NCBI GenBank assembly: GCA_025362535.1
Contig: JANYGE010000060.1
Coordinates: 1-6,944, forward strand
Direction of reading: 5' to 3'
DNA: 6,944 nucleotides
Source of the DNA: Hyphomicrobiales bacterium
Lineage (GTDB): Bacteria; Pseudomonadota; Alphaproteobacteria; Rhizobiales; Aestuariivirgaceae
Positions within the stretch are counted from its first letter, which is position 1. Each line of letters begins with the position of its first letter. A program made the translations under genes and the position numbers. Shown one piece after another: positions 6,893-6,944 of the stretch. Below the pieces are notes generated by a model that worked only from the letters and a program-made list of their open reading frames with translations, was not told the DNA's origin and did no database searches.

Positions 6893-6944
6893 AAAAGTGG
6901 CGGGCCGCCGAAGCCGTGGGAACTGACGATCCCTGGTCCCTACT
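6893..6944 (-). ncRNA. ssrS: Probable 3' end of 6S RNA (ssrS), cut by the window edge
   Basis: On the minus strand this stretch contains GGGACCAGGG followed by CCCACGGCTTCGGCGGC and a run of four T. From memory, it lines up with the 3' strand of 6S RNA, which in E. coli reads ACCAAGGG, then CAGCCTGCGGCGGC, before the closing stem. Location supports this: 6S RNA commonly lies directly upstream of the 5-formyl-THF cyclo-ligase gene, which is the next housekeeping gene here on the same strand. The 5' half, which would pair with this strand, is outside the window, so the fold cannot be checked. 6S RNA sequesters sigma-70 RNA polymerase in stationary phase. Confidence 0.55.

Overview
The window looks like chromosomal DNA from an alphaproteobacterium of intermediate G+C, probably Rhizobiales-like. 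That placement rests on gene order and protein character, not on a database search. The main clue is the right end. There, a 5-formyltetrahydrofolate cyclo-ligase gene and a YmdB/TIGR00282 phosphoesterase gene lie downstream of what appears to be the 3' end of 6S RNA, and ssrS upstream of the cyclo-ligase gene is a widespread proteobacterial arrangement. Eight protein-coding genes fill almost the whole window, and no gene-free stretch exceeds about 125 bases.

Left part (42-2336, minus strand): one long gene encodes a polytopic membrane protein fused to a C-terminal spermidine-synthase-like Rossmann domain. It has a strong ribosome binding site and its own 124-base upstream region, which carries a short inverted repeat.

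Middle (2461-4810): a divergent metabolic module. On the minus strand is a beta-keto acid cleavage enzyme (BKACE/DUF849/Kce family), which makes acetoacetate from a beta-keto acid and acetyl-CoA. On the plus strand are the A and B subunits of a succinyl-CoA:3-ketoacid CoA-transferase, which activates acetoacetate to acetoacetyl-CoA. The product of one enzyme is thus the classic substrate of the other. The 86-base gap between them holds a 7-bp inverted repeat that could be a shared operator.

Right part (4820-6944, minus strand): a tightly overlapping chain vapB > vapC > 5-formyl-THF cyclo-ligase > ymdB, with overlaps of 4, 4 and 10 bases. It starts just after the presumed 6S RNA 3' end. The vapB promoter region contains a perfect 18-bp palindrome, a good -35 hexamer and no Shine-Dalgarno, so the vapB mRNA may be leaderless. 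The most noteworthy point is that a type II toxin-antitoxin pair appears to sit between 6S RNA and its usual downstream folate gene, with the toxin stop codon overlapping the folate gene's start codon. That could place a housekeeping enzyme under toxin-antitoxin autoregulation and translational coupling.
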